Notes: a model not told the origin generated them from the sequence alone. A DNA stretch of 64,000 nt from Micromonospora sp. NBC_00389 (GCF_036059255.1 NZ_CP107947.1:4898001-4962000); one strand, 5' to 3'. Counted from the first letter of the stretch, positions 34,014 through 43,138 are shown. Numbers and translations: made by a program.

Positions 34014-35125
34014 CCCACCGCCGGGCCAATTTCGTCGCCTGGACGCGGTACGCCAGCTGGCGGCACGAGGACGTTAGTCGTGTCGACCAGCCGGCGCCGG
34101 GCAAGGCGGCGATGACGGGGCGTTGCCACTGTCGTTCGCGGGGACCACCCTGCGGTACTTCGGGATGCTGTCCGCGTCGAGAGGAGGACCGGGGTCAGGT
34201 TCGCCGCCAGAACCTGTCCCCAGAGGTAGCGTCCAACTCGCCAGGAGAGCGAACTCACCGAACATGCCAGCATGAGCGCGAGCTTGGCTGGGTCGATCAC
34301 AGCGGTGATCTCGGTGATGCGGCCGTCGGCGACGGTGAAGGCGAGCAGGGACAGCGGGGTGCCGTCCTCGTTCCAGGAGATGACGCCGGGGTGGCCGTTG
34401 ACGGTCGCCGCATGTCCTCGTGCTGCACTGCCGGCCACTCGGGCGCGGGTGGCGACTTCGGTGGCTCCGAGCGTGACGAACTGACCGTTCGGGGTGTGGA
34501 CGGTGAACTTCACTTCGGGGTGGAGAACTTCCAGCAGACGCTCGAACTGGCCCTCGCCGGCCGCGGCCAAGAACGCCCCGACCACTTCGCGGTGCCGCTG
34601 TCGGTCGCTTGCCGGCTGCCGGGCGGCCTGCACCTTCCGGCGGGCGCGGCTGGTGAGCATCTTGGTCGCGTCGGCGGACTTGCCGAGGATGGTGCCGATC
34701 TCCCCGTGGGGGACGGCGAACACGTCGTGCAGCACGAACGCCAGGCGCTCGTCGGGGCGCAGCGAGTCCATGACCGTCAACAGCGCCAGGCCCACCGAGT
34801 CGCCCAGCGCCACAAGCTCTTCCGGAGTCGGACCATCGTCGAGCGTCACGGTGAGTTCGGGCAGCTGGTCGTCGAGTGGGACTGTCGGGCGCGTGCGGCC
34901 CGAGCGTAGGAGATCGAGGCTGATGCGGCCGACCACGGTGGTCAGCCAGCCGCCGAGATTGTCGATGGTGTCGGTGTCCTGGCGGGACAGACGCAGCCAC
35001 GCCTCCTGGACCGCGTCGTCCGCGTCGGCGTGCGAGCCGAGCACGCGGTAGGCGACGGCTGTGAGCCGGTCGCGGTGCACCTCGAAGGCCTCGGCGATCG
35101 GATCGGCTGGATGGGCGCCGGACAT
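33686..35125 (-). CDS. SigJ-type ECF sigma factor with run-on C-terminus
   Basis: The frame from ATG 35125 stays open for 479 residues. Residues 10-80 are sigma region 2 (VYRVLGSHADADDAVQEAWL), about 110-165 region 4 (PDERLAFVLHDVFAVPHGEI, GTILGKSADATKMLTSRARR), and about 175-285 a SnoaL-like domain, the standard SigJ plan of roughly 290 residues. After residue 287 (base 34265) family resemblance stops and the frame runs on as a low-complexity Ser/Thr/Arg tail into the antisense strand of the ROK gene. The normal stop appears lost by a small deletion or frameshift. It faces the AhpD-like gene, its usual target. Confidence 0.75.
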   Translation of the reverse strand: MSGAHPADPIAEAFEVHRDRLTAVAYRVLGSHADADDAVQEAWLRLSRQDTDTIDNLGGWLTTVVGRISLDLLRSGRTRPTVPLDDQLPELTVTLDDGPTPEELVALGDSVGLALLTVMDSLRPDERLAFVLHDVFAVPHGEIGTILGKSADATKMLTSRARRKVQAARQPASDRQRHREVVGAFLAAAGEGQFERLLEVLHPEVKFTVHTPNGQFVTLGATEVATRARVAGSAARGHAATVNGHPGVISWNEDGTPLSLLAFTVADGRITEITAVIDPAKLALMLACSVSSLSWRVGRYLWGQVLAANLTPVLLSTRTASRSTAGWSPRTTVATPRHRRLARRRLVDTTNVLVPPAGVPRPGDEIGPAVGQCGADTASRARITAPSRAASSGNPERTTSGGYGRTSAIRSTSIPRIRSLPVTPPTSTTRCGSTSRQQVTRWRASSSTRASNASRIPPGCPARTASPVAPPGRSSSSAS

Positions 35126-35212
35126 GGTGTTACCTCCCTGGAAGCTGCTCCGTCATAGGGGTGACGGGCACCAGCCCCGCAAGGTAACCCCGACCAAGGA
35201 GAGCACCCTGCC

Positions 35213-35671
35213 ATGCAGAGCCGACTGAAGAACAAGAACACCAACAACCCCGACGTGTGGAAGGCGGTCGGGCACCTGCAGAAGGCGATCGCCGCTGGGG
35301 GCGTCGACCCGAAGCTGCTCGCGCTGGTCCATCTGCGCGCCAGCCAGATCAACAGCTGCTCGGCGTGCGTCTACGCCAGTGTCGCCGGGGGGAAGAAGGC
35401 CGGTGACACCGACGAGCGGCTGCACAACGTAGCGGCGTGGCGTGAGGCGCCGTTTTACACCGATGCGGAGCGCGCGGCACTGGCGCTGGCCGAGGCCGCC
35501 ACCCGGCTGCAGGACGGCGCGGAGGGAGTCACCGACGAGATCTGGGAAGGGGTCAACGCCCATTTCACTGAGGAGCAGATCGGCGCGATCAACCTGGAGA
35601 TCGCACTGACCAACTTCTTCAACCGGATCAACCGCACCATCAAGGAACCGGCCGGCCAGACCTGGGGCTGA
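35213..35671 (+). CDS. AhpD/carboxymuconolactone decarboxylase-family protein
   Basis: 152 residues from ATG 35213, with AAGGAGAGCA upstream. AhpD core: LLALVHLRASQINSCSACVY contains the CxxC pair expected of peroxidase-active members, but the following His (CxxCxxxH) is replaced by Ser. It is divergent from the SigJ-type gene across 87 bases, a frequent actinobacterial arrangement in which the sigma factor drives the CMD gene in response to oxidants (inferred from family). A strong hairpin follows. Confidence 0.85.
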   Translation: MQSRLKNKNTNNPDVWKAVGHLQKAIAAGGVDPKLLALVHLRASQINSCSACVYASVAGGKKAGDTDERLHNVAAWREAPFYTDAERAALALAEAATRLQDGAEGVTDEIWEGVNAHFTEEQIGAINLEIALTNFFNRINRTIKEPAGQTWG

Positions 35672-35684
35672 GCCTCGGCGACCG

Positions 35685-35721
35685 GGCCCGTCGAAGGACT
35701 CCGGCGATCCCTCGACGGGCC
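35685..35721 (+). terminator. Terminator hairpin after the AhpD-like gene
   Basis: GGCCCGTCGAAGG (35685-35697) and CCCTCGACGGGCC (35709-35721) pair at 12 of 13 positions around an 11-base loop, 13 bases after the AhpD stop. No T-run. Confidence 0.7.
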
Positions 35722-35800
35722 TGATTCGTGGGGGAGCGTCGAACTTCTCCAGGAGTGGAACCTCGCCACGTCCTCCGCCGTCCATCCGGAAGACGTCGAC

Positions 35801-36768
35801 GTGCCTGACGTTACCCCTCATGCGGGCTTCGCCTGCCCCGACCTGACCACGTTCTGCCGGCTCGACGAGCTCGGCCTTGAAGCTGTTGGGCAGCCGAGGG
35901 CAAGCGGGTGCTGATCGACGACGTCGGCCGGTTCGACAACGTGTTAGTCATCGGTGTCGATGAGCATGTGTGGCGCCACACCCGTCGCGGCGACAAGTAC
36001 GTCACCGTGATCATCGACCTGACCGGCATCCGTGAGGGCACCGGCCCGGCCCGGCTGCTCGACATGGTCGAGGGCCGCTCCAAGCAGGCGTTCAAGACCT
36101 GGCTCGCCGAGCGCCCCGAAGCGTGGCGCGACGCGGTGGAGGTGGTCGCGATGGACGGATTCACTGGCTTCAAGACCGCCACCGCTGAGGAGCTGCCCGA
36201 CGCCGTGGCGGTGATGGATCCCTTCCACGTCGTCCGCCTGGCCGGCGACGCCCTCGACCGGTGCCGTCGCCGGGTCCAGCAGGCCATCCACGGACATCGC
36301 GGCCGCAAGAGCGACCCGCTCTACTCCGCGCGCCGGACCCTGCACACCGGCGCGGACCTGCTCACCGACAAGCAGAAGGACCGACTGGCCGCCCTGTTCG
36401 CCGACGACGCCCATGTCGAGGTCGAGGCCACCTGGGGCATCTACCAGCGAATGATCGCCGCCTACCGCGAGGAGGACCGGCGTCGTGGCCGCGAGCTGAT
36501 GACCAACCTGATCGAGTCGATCAGCCACGGCGTTCCGAAGGCACTCAGCGAGGTCATCACGCTGGGACGCACGCTGAAGAAGCGCGCCGTCGACGTCCTG
36601 GCCTACTTCGACCGGCCCGGCACATCCAACGGGCCGACCGAGGCCATCAACGGCCGGCTCGAGCACCTCCGCGGATCTGCGCTCGGGTTCCGCAGCCTGA
36701 CCAACTACGTCGCCAGGTCACTGCTCGAGACCGGCGGCTTCAGACCGGCCCTACACCCTCGATCGTGA
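35801..36768 (+). pseudogene. ISL3-family transposase, internally deleted
   Basis: A first piece, readable from GTG 35801, gives FACPDLTTFCRLDELGLEAV typical of the ISL3 N-terminus, then hits a stop near 35910. The remainder resumes in another frame near 35892 (EGKRVLIDDVGRFDNVLVIG) and continues to the stop at 36768 with the DDE domain: VIGVDEHVWRH, AMDGFTGFK, a conserved DPFHVVRLAG segment and NGPTEAINGRLEHLRG. About 100-130 residues, including the zinc-finger/HTH region, are missing at the junction. A candidate right end is GATCGTGAAGAGCC at 36761-36774; no matching left end was found. Confidence 0.8.
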
Positions 36769-36778
36769 AGAGCCACGA

Positions 36779-36811
36779 AAGCGCCCGTCCCCAACGCGGG
36801 GACGGGCGCTT
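36779..36811 (-). terminator. Perfect 14-bp terminator hairpin
   Basis: AAGCGCCCGTCCCC (36779-36792) and GGGGACGGGCGCTT (36798-36811) pair perfectly around AACGC. It lies 19 bases beyond the stop of the leftward M14 peptidase gene, which it most likely ends, and just outside the right end of the ISL3 element. Confidence 0.8.
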
Positions 36812-36829
36812 CGTCTTACAGGTCCGGCG

Positions 36830-39643
36830 TCAGCCCACCACGGACCGCAGCGGCACCTGGGCGTCGTGCAGGGCGCGTACCAGATCACCCAGGAACGGGT
36901 GTTCGTCGGCCTGGCGTCCCTCCGGGTTCGGGATCACCAGGTAGGCCGAGCCGCCCGCCTCGGACGACTGCGCGTCCGTGGTGAAACGCTCGACGATCGC
37001 GCGGGTGCGCGGCAGGTCCGTGGCCGCCACCTCGATGGTGGTCGGTCGCCACCCGCCGCCCAGCTCCGGCGTCACCGGTGCGGCTGCGGCGCTGGCGCGT
37101 GCGGCGTCGACCCCGGGCGAGCGCTGGGCGTCCGGCGCGGTGGTCGCGCCCGCGCCCGCCGGGTAGAGCAGCGCGTTGGCCACCAGGTGCAGACCATTCT
37201 CGTTGTACGCCCGGAAGAGCGGGTTGAACGCGAACAGCACCGCCCGACCCGCTCCGGTGGGCTCGTCGACCAGTGCGGCCGTCCCCTTCAGGGTGTCGCC
37301 GCCGACGGTGTAGCCGTTGGCCCAGAAGGTGTCACCCGTCGGGTAGCGGAGCACGTTGGTCCCGGTTGTGGTCGGGTTGAGGATCGGGTCGCTGTTGTTG
37401 AACTCGAAGTCCTCCGCCGGGCGGCCCAGCGCCACGGGGCTGTCGTGGTCGACGTCGACCCGCAGGTGTGAGCCGAGCACCTGGTAGCCGGCCGGTTTGG
37501 GCTTCTCGGTGGTGGAGGTGAGCCCGGCGGCCCGGGCCACCCGGGTGCCCTCGTTGCGCAGGCCGATGTAGGTGTGGCCCTGGGCGATCCAGTCGCGCAG
37601 GTTGGCCTGCCCGGTGGCGGTCAGACCGCCGGTGGGGCTGCTGCCGTCCGGCACCAGCAGCACGGTACGTCCGGTGAACGCCTCGGTGTTGTCGTTGATG
37701 TCGGCCGTGGTCACCGGCTTCAGGTCGAGCCCCCACCGCTTGCCGAGCACGTACCGGGCCTCGCCGTGCGAGCCGGACGTGGTGGAGATGCCGGTGCCCT
37801 GGAACAGCCCCACGTCCGGCAGGGCGAGTCGGGTGCCGGTGGCCCGCCCGCCCGGGGTGAGGGTCACCCCGAGTGATTCGGCCAGCTCGTCGACGTCGCG
37901 GCTCAGCTTGTTCGCCGGTAGGGCGACAGCGCTGGTGTTCAGGTCACGCACGAGCGGCACACCGCGGCCGAGCAGGGTGAAGGTGAGCTCCGCGGCAGCC
38001 GCCGAGTCCAGCGGGTACGTGTACGAGCCCCACGGCCACGCCGGCGCGGTCCGGCCTCCGGAGATTTTCCGGACCAGTTGGGCCTTCGGCTTGACGTTGT
38101 CGCCGGTGTAGATCGTGGACACGCCCATGAGCAGCGGGTTGCTCCAGGACGAGACGTCGTAGAAGTAGGGGAAGGGGGTGTACGGGTCCTCGCCCATGAT
38201 CGACTGGATCCAGTGCTTCTGCGGCTGGTCCATCGGGATCCAGTACGCGCCCTTCGGCACGGTCACGTTGCTGGCCGACCGGCCGCCGAAGATCCGGGCG
38301 GTCGGCACTCGGGTCGGCTTCTGCACCTCGTAGACCTCGACGTCCATCCGGCGCAGCCGCTCGACGAGCTGGCGTACGTCGGCGAGCTGCCGGTCGGGCA
38401 GCAGGAAGTACGAGCGGATCTTGATGTCGGGCACCGGGAACTGCACCTCGTTGGTGGGCTCGACCACCTCGTTTGGCTCCAGCGTGCCCGCCCTGCCCTG
38501 GGCGAGAGCGTCGGTCCAGATGTCGAAGTAGTCGGTCAGCACCTCGTGCTTGTTTGCGGCGGCCCAACCGAGCGTCGCCCACTGGGTGTTGAACTGCTGC
38601 TGGACCCGGTCGGCCACCGCCGACGCGCTGCCCTTCTCGTACGTCATGCCGGCCGCACCGAACCCGGTGGTCGGCACGGTGTCGCCGTAGCCCATGAAGA
38701 ACATGTCGTAGGTCGAGTAGTTGAAGTAGCACTCGGTGGCGTCGTCGTCGGCGCAGGCGCCGTTGTAGCCGAAGCCGGCCTTGTTGGCCTCGCCGATCCG
38801 GTTGATCCAGTCCACCGCCTCGCCGGCGATCTCGTGGTGGATCGGGTCGGCGTTGGGCGGGAAGAAGTACTGGCGGCCACTCATCTCGTGGGCGTCGATG
38901 AAGACCTGCGGCGGGTACCGGCGCAGGAGTTCGAGCTTGCCGTCGGTCTCCTGCTGGGTGCGGGCGAACCAGTCCCGGTTCATGTCGAAGCCGAACTCGT
39001 TCTGCCGCCGGGTGGCATCCCGGCCGTCCGGGTTCTGGGTCGGCACGATGATGGTGACCAGGTTGTCGTTGCGCTGGGCGACCGCGCAGGACAGGCCGGC
39101 GGCCAGCTCGTACAGCGTCTTGAGCGCGGCGTCGGTGCCGCTCTTCTCGCCGCCGTGCACGTTCGCGGTGACCCAGACGATGGCCGGGCTGTCCTTCGCC
39201 GTCCGGGCGGCCGTCCTCGCGCTGGTCCGGCGCGGGTCCCGCAGGTCGCGGACGTCGTCGGCGATCCTTCGCAGCTCCGACGGCCGCACGTTGCGCTCGT
39301 TGGACACCACCGCGTACGGCAGCGGCTGCCCGAGCACGCTGGTGGCCATCACACCGGTGACGACCCGGTCGGAGGCGCCGTCCACGGCCCCGAGGTATCC
39401 GCGCACCTCGTCGTTGGTGACGACCCGCTCCTGGCCGACCCCGAGCGGGAAACCGAGCACGGCCTCCGGAGTGGGCACCGTGCTCAGCCGGGCGGTCGGG
39501 TCGTTGCTGCAGGGGGAGGGCCGCGCGGCGCTCGCGGCCGTGCCGCTGAGCAGGGGAGTCATGCCGAGTAGGAGCGTGATCGCGGCGGCACTCGCCAGCC
39601 GCCTCGGGGGAACCGTCCAGAACGGACTTCTCGATCGGGCCAT
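36830..39643 (-). CDS. Secreted M14-family zinc carboxypeptidase
   Basis: 937 residues from ATG 39643 (MARSRSPFW...), with GGGAAG upstream. A signal peptide (ASAAAITLLLGMTPLLSGTA, ASAA cleavage region) precedes the M14 domain: the zinc ligands in NVHGGEKSGTDAAL (His, Glu) and DAHEMSG (His), and the substrate Arg region NPDGRDATRRQNEFGFDMNRD. A long C-terminal part (about 400-930), with a glutamine-amidotransferase-like segment (TGLRNEGT-type), is typical of the large actinobacterial M14 exoproteins. Secreted peptide scavenging is the likely role. Confidence 0.88.
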   Translation of the reverse strand: MARSRSPFWTVPPRRLASAAAITLLLGMTPLLSGTAASAARPSPCSNDPTARLSTVPTPEAVLGFPLGVGQERVVTNDEVRGYLGAVDGASDRVVTGVMATSVLGQPLPYAVVSNERNVRPSELRRIADDVRDLRDPRRTSARTAARTAKDSPAIVWVTANVHGGEKSGTDAALKTLYELAAGLSCAVAQRNDNLVTIIVPTQNPDGRDATRRQNEFGFDMNRDWFARTQQETDGKLELLRRYPPQVFIDAHEMSGRQYFFPPNADPIHHEIAGEAVDWINRIGEANKAGFGYNGACADDDATECYFNYSTYDMFFMGYGDTVPTTGFGAAGMTYEKGSASAVADRVQQQFNTQWATLGWAAANKHEVLTDYFDIWTDALAQGRAGTLEPNEVVEPTNEVQFPVPDIKIRSYFLLPDRQLADVRQLVERLRRMDVEVYEVQKPTRVPTARIFGGRSASNVTVPKGAYWIPMDQPQKHWIQSIMGEDPYTPFPYFYDVSSWSNPLLMGVSTIYTGDNVKPKAQLVRKISGGRTAPAWPWGSYTYPLDSAAAAELTFTLLGRGVPLVRDLNTSAVALPANKLSRDVDELAESLGVTLTPGGRATGTRLALPDVGLFQGTGISTTSGSHGEARYVLGKRWGLDLKPVTTADINDNTEAFTGRTVLLVPDGSSPTGGLTATGQANLRDWIAQGHTYIGLRNEGTRVARAAGLTSTTEKPKPAGYQVLGSHLRVDVDHDSPVALGRPAEDFEFNNSDPILNPTTTGTNVLRYPTGDTFWANGYTVGGDTLKGTAALVDEPTGAGRAVLFAFNPLFRAYNENGLHLVANALLYPAGAGATTAPDAQRSPGVDAARASAAAAPVTPELGGGWRPTTIEVAATDLPRTRAIVERFTTDAQSSEAGGSAYLVIPNPEGRQADEHPFLGDLVRALHDAQVPLRSVVG

Positions 39644-39818
39644 GTCTCGTGCTTCCCTTCTCGGGAAATGCCTCACAGTGGCCGGAGCCTATGAACCGTC
39701 GATACCCCGGTCAAGGCCTGATCGACTTCGGTGACTGCGTGGGATGCCGACACGGGCGACGGCTGGCAGGATGACGGGGGAACCCGCACTCGTTGTCCTC
39801 GCCCGGAAGGAGGAGACA

Positions 39819-40214
39819 ATGCCGGCGTTTCTGGAGACGATCACGCTCTCGGTCCATCCGGATCTTCCGTCCGCCGACTCTCGGCGTTCTCTCGCGTCCT
39901 GGTTGCGGTCCGAGGCTCGACTTCGCGAAAAGGTGACGGCGCCGCGCGCCGCCGGTGCCACGACGCCGTCCGACGAGAGGTCGGCGGAGGGCACGGACGC
40001 GCTGCTGGTGGCCGTCGACAGCGGCGGAGTCGTCATGGTGCTGGTCCAGGCCATCGCCGGCTGGTTGACCCACCGCCGCGACGACGTGACGGTGAAGCTC
40101 ACCGGCCCGGACGGATGGTCGGCCGAGCTGGATGTGCGCCGGGCTCGTGACATGGACGAGGTGACCGCGCTGATCGAGGCCGCGGTACGCGCGGTGGCAC
40201 CCGCCCAGGGGTAG
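39819..40214 (+). CDS. EACC1-type effector-associated small protein
   Basis: 131 residues; ATG 39819 is fixed by GGAAGGAGGAGA. The shape fits the effector-associated constant component EACC1: a strand start (FLETITLSVHP), RRSLASWLRSEARLREKVTA, a glycine-rich hydrophobic helix (VMVLVQAIAGWLTHRRDD) and the close VTVKLTGPDGWSAELDVRRA. EACC1 genes are described (comparative genomics of bacterial conflict systems) as lying next to caspase-like or other effector and NTPase genes. Here the neighbours are an M14 peptidase and a chitinase, so it is an orphan or uses a distant partner. Confidence 0.7.
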   Translation: MPAFLETITLSVHPDLPSADSRRSLASWLRSEARLREKVTAPRAAGATTPSDERSAEGTDALLVAVDSGGVVMVLVQAIAGWLTHRRDDVTVKLTGPDGWSAELDVRRARDMDEVTALIEAAVRAVAPAQG

Positions 40215-40296
40215 GCCGTCGCACGGACCACCGGCCCGCCGCCGGCCGAGGAATCGGTCGGCGACAGGCCGGGGGACTGCCGCAAGCGGGGTACGG

Positions 40297-41640
40297 CTAC
40301 CAGGTCGTCAGCCCGAGGCCGATCGTCTTGGTCAACGTGGCGTTGTCGTCGTCGCCGTCCAAGGACCAGATCATGGCGCCACCCAGTCCGGCCCGCCGGA
40401 TGTACAGCGTCTTCTGCAGCACGACCGCCGGGTCGTCGTACGTCCAGAGCGTCGTACCGTCGAACAACCAGGCGTGCCCGGCGCGGAGGTCGCGGTGCAC
40501 GGTGAAGCCGTTGCCGGCCAGGGTCTTGAGCTTCTTGTAGTCCTCGTACCCGGCCTCGAAGGTGGCCGGCGCGGGGCCCGTGGCGGGCTGGAACAGACCA
40601 TTGCCGCCCCCGGTGATGCCGGTCCAGCCCCGACCGTAGTACGGGATGCCCAGGACCAGCTTGTCGCGCGGCGCGCCACGGGTGATCCAGCCGTCGATCG
40701 CCACCTCGACAGAGAAGTCCGGGTTGTCCGGCGCGCCCGCCGGCACGCGCAGCGCCGACTGCTGGTTGGCCACCGCGTCCCAGCCGCCGTGGAAGTCGTA
40801 CCCCTGCACCGTGGCGAAGTCCAGGTACTTGAAGATCTTGCGACCCTCGTACCCGGCGTCCATGGTCGCCGGGTTGGCCGGCAGGAACGCGGTCAGCGGG
40901 TGGTGCGCGCGGGTCTTGCGGCCGTACGCGTCGAGTTGCCGGCGGAACTCGGCGAGCAGCTTGGTGAAGTTCTCCCGGTCCTCCGGGCGGATGACGTTGC
41001 CCGGTTCACCGGCCCAGTTCGGCCATTCCCAGTCGAGGTCGATGCCGTCGAAGACGCCGGCGGCGGCACCCGGGCCACCCGCGCTCCCGTCCCCACCCGG
41101 CAGGTTGCCCTTCAGGTAGAGATCGATGCAGGAGGTGACGAACGCCTTGCGGGAGGCGTCGGTACGGGCGGCGTTCGAGAAGTACGTCGACCAGCTCCAG
41201 CCACCCAGCGAGATCAGCACCTTCAGGCCGGGGTGCTTGGCCTTCAGCTTGGCCAACTGGCCGAAGTTGCCGTTGAGCGCCTGACCCGGGCCGTCGGCGA
41301 CTCCGTCGACGCTCTCCTCCGCCGGAACGGGACGCTGGTAGTCGGCCCAGGCGTCGCCCTCGCCCGGCCCACCGTCCACAAAGCAGCGTCCGTCTTCGCT
41401 GACGTTGCCGAAGGCGTAGTTGACGTGGGTGAGGCGGCTGGCCGCCCCGGAGGTGTCGAGCTTCTTGACCGGGAACGCCCGGCCGTAGATGCCCCACTGG
41501 GTGAAGTAGCCGACCCGGTGGTAACCGGCCCGGTGGTCAGGCTTGTCGCCCGCGCTCGCGGCGGTCGGCGGGGCGGCGGTGACCAGCATGGTCGCCAGGG
41601 CAACGATGGCGGTGAGGCGGCGGTGACGGAATTGTCGCAT
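40297..41640 (-). CDS. Secreted GH18 chitinase
   Basis: 447 residues from ATG 41640, preceded by GTGGGAGTG. Signal peptide (RLTAIVALATMLVTAAPPTA). GH18 barrel starts at HRVGYFTQWGIYGR; SLGGWSWSTYF is the SxGG motif and DGIDLDWEWPN the catalytic DxxDxDxE, with Glu as acid/base. YDFHGGWD and the C-terminal MIWSLDGDD complete the family pattern. No separate chitin-binding domain is seen. The enzyme would cleave chitin outside the cell. Its upstream region contains no clear DasR palindrome. Confidence 0.93.
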   Translation of the reverse strand: MRQFRHRRLTAIVALATMLVTAAPPTAASAGDKPDHRAGYHRVGYFTQWGIYGRAFPVKKLDTSGAASRLTHVNYAFGNVSEDGRCFVDGGPGEGDAWADYQRPVPAEESVDGVADGPGQALNGNFGQLAKLKAKHPGLKVLISLGGWSWSTYFSNAARTDASRKAFVTSCIDLYLKGNLPGGDGSAGGPGAAAGVFDGIDLDWEWPNWAGEPGNVIRPEDRENFTKLLAEFRRQLDAYGRKTRAHHPLTAFLPANPATMDAGYEGRKIFKYLDFATVQGYDFHGGWDAVANQQSALRVPAGAPDNPDFSVEVAIDGWITRGAPRDKLVLGIPYYGRGWTGITGGGNGLFQPATGPAPATFEAGYEDYKKLKTLAGNGFTVHRDLRAGHAWLFDGTTLWTYDDPAVVLQKTLYIRRAGLGGAMIWSLDGDDDNATLTKTIGLGLTTW

Positions 41641-41783
41641 CGGCACTCCCACGAGGAATGGAGCGGAATTAGTAAAGACACTTATCTGATCGATGAAGTT
41701 AAGCCGACCACGGTCTGAGGTCAAGAGCCACCAGCCGCACGGGGGATTGTGGGGGCGTTACCCGGTGGTAACGATGTCGTGTC

Positions 41784-42668
41784 ATGGACTCAGCCTTGAC
41801 CCTGATCGGACTGCCCATCGCCCTCGGCATCATCATGCTCGGCCTGGGTCTCGGGCTGACCACTGAGGACTTCCGTCGGGTGGCTCAGCATCCCAGGGCC
41901 GCCGTCATCGCGTTGGTGTGCCAGGTGCTGGTGCTACCTGCGCTCTGCTTCGGGCTGGTCGTCGCCTTCGACCTGGCGCCGGAGCTGGCCGTCGGGATGA
42001 TGCTGCTGGCCGCTTCGCCCGGTGGCACGACGGCCAATCTCTACAGCCACCTGTTCGGTGGGCACGTGGCCCTGAACATCACCCTCACCGCCATCAACTC
42101 GATAATCGCGGTGTTCACCCTGCCGATCCTGGTCAACCTGTCGGCGGCGTACTTCCTGCCCGACGGCAGGAGCATCGGCCTGCAGTTCGACAAGGTGCTG
42201 CAGGTGTTCGCCATCGTGCTCGTCCCGGTGGCGATCGGCATGCTGATCCGGGCTCGGGTACCCCGCGTCGCCGAGCGCCTGAACCGCCCGGTCCGGATTC
42301 TGTCCGTCGTCGTGCTCGTCGCGGTGATCACCGGCGCTGTGCTCGGCGAGCGCGAGAACATCGCCGACTACTTCGTCTCGGTCGGCCTCGCCGTGCTCGC
42401 GTTCAACCTGCTGAGCCTCGCCATCGGGTACGGGGTGCCGCGGCTGGCCGGGGTCGATCGAAGCGCCGCGACGGCGGCCGGGTTCGAGATCGGCATCCAC
42501 AACAGCACCCTGGCCATCACGATCGCGCTCAGCCCGGCGCTGCTCGACAGCACCCAGATGGCGATCCCCGGGGCCGTCTACGGCATCGTCATGTTCTTCA
42601 CCGCGGCGGCCTTCGGCTACCTGGTGACCCGAGTCGGCGCCCCGTCCGCCACCACCGTGCAGCCCTGA
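41784..42668 (+). CDS. Bile acid:sodium symporter (BASS) family transporter
   Basis: 294 residues from ATG 41784. Nine or ten hydrophobic segments, starting LIGLPIALGIIMLGLGLGLT. Family signatures ASPGGTTANLYSHLFGG and GFEIGIHNSTLAITIAL are clear; these line the sodium and substrate sites. BASS members import bile acids, pyruvate, pantoate or other organic anions. It has no close partners; a convergent terminator separates it from the oxidoreductase gene. Confidence 0.9.
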   Translation: MDSALTLIGLPIALGIIMLGLGLGLTTEDFRRVAQHPRAAVIALVCQVLVLPALCFGLVVAFDLAPELAVGMMLLAASPGGTTANLYSHLFGGHVALNITLTAINSIIAVFTLPILVNLSAAYFLPDGRSIGLQFDKVLQVFAIVLVPVAIGMLIRARVPRVAERLNRPVRILSVVVLVAVITGAVLGERENIADYFVSVGLAVLAFNLLSLAIGYGVPRLAGVDRSAATAAGFEIGIHNSTLAITIALSPALLDSTQMAIPGAVYGIVMFFTAAAFGYLVTRVGAPSATTVQP

Positions 42669-42681
42669 CCGTGGGGTCGCT

Positions 42682-42711
42682 GGCCCGGCCGCCGGTGCCG
42701 CCGGCCGGGCC
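42682..42711. terminator. Bidirectional terminator hairpin
   Basis: GGCCCGGCCG (42682-42691) and CGGCCGGGCC (42702-42711) are perfect inverted arms around a ten-base loop, between the rightward symporter stop (42668) and the leftward oxidoreductase stop (42719). Confidence 0.7.
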
Positions 42712-42718
42712 GCGTTGG

Positions 42719-43138
42719 TCAGCCGATCTGGTTGTTGTCCTTGAGCGCGCCCCAGCCGTGCCAGCGGTCGATCTCGATCAGGGCGCTGACCCGAGCGCGC
42801 TCCCGCCGTGGGTACGCATTTCCCGTGTAGTGCTGGGACAACCGGTCGATGTCCGCGAGGCCCTCGTCCGACCGCAGTTCGGCGACGTGCCCGATGATGC
42901 TGACGTGGGTGTACCAGCCGGCCTCGTCCAGCACGGTGAGTGAGACCCGAGGATCCTTCCGGACGTGGCCCAGGCGGCGACGGCCCTCGTCCATGTTCAC
43001 CAGGATCCGGCCGTCCTCCCACAGGTACCAGGTGGCGGCGGACACCGGCTGACCCTCCGCCTGAAGAGTGGTCATGACGGCCGGGTTCGGCTTCTGGAGC
43101 ATGGCAATCGCGGGCTCGGGCAGCGGTGGCTTGGACAT
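42719..43138 (-). CDS. PPOX-class F420/flavin-dependent oxidoreductase
   Basis: 139 residues from ATG 43138, with GAGGAGA eight bases upstream. Split-barrel flavin fold: AIAMLQKPNPAVMTTLQAEG, QPVSAATWYLWEDGRILVNM, EGRRRLGHVRKDPRVSLTVLD, then GHVAELRSDEG. These features are of the pyridoxamine-phosphate-oxidase-like enzymes of actinobacteria, many of which use F420. Single gene, leftward. Confidence 0.88.
   Translation of the reverse strand: MSKPPLPEPAIAMLQKPNPAVMTTLQAEGQPVSAATWYLWEDGRILVNMDEGRRRLGHVRKDPRVSLTVLDEAGWYTHVSIIGHVAELRSDEGLADIDRLSQHYTGNAYPRRERARVSALIEIDRWHGWGALKDNNQIG

Noticed and set aside
38078..39571. 497-codon rightward frame opposite the M14 peptidase
   Set aside because: Val/Gly/Arg-rich antisense artefact; the opposite strand carries the zinc motifs.
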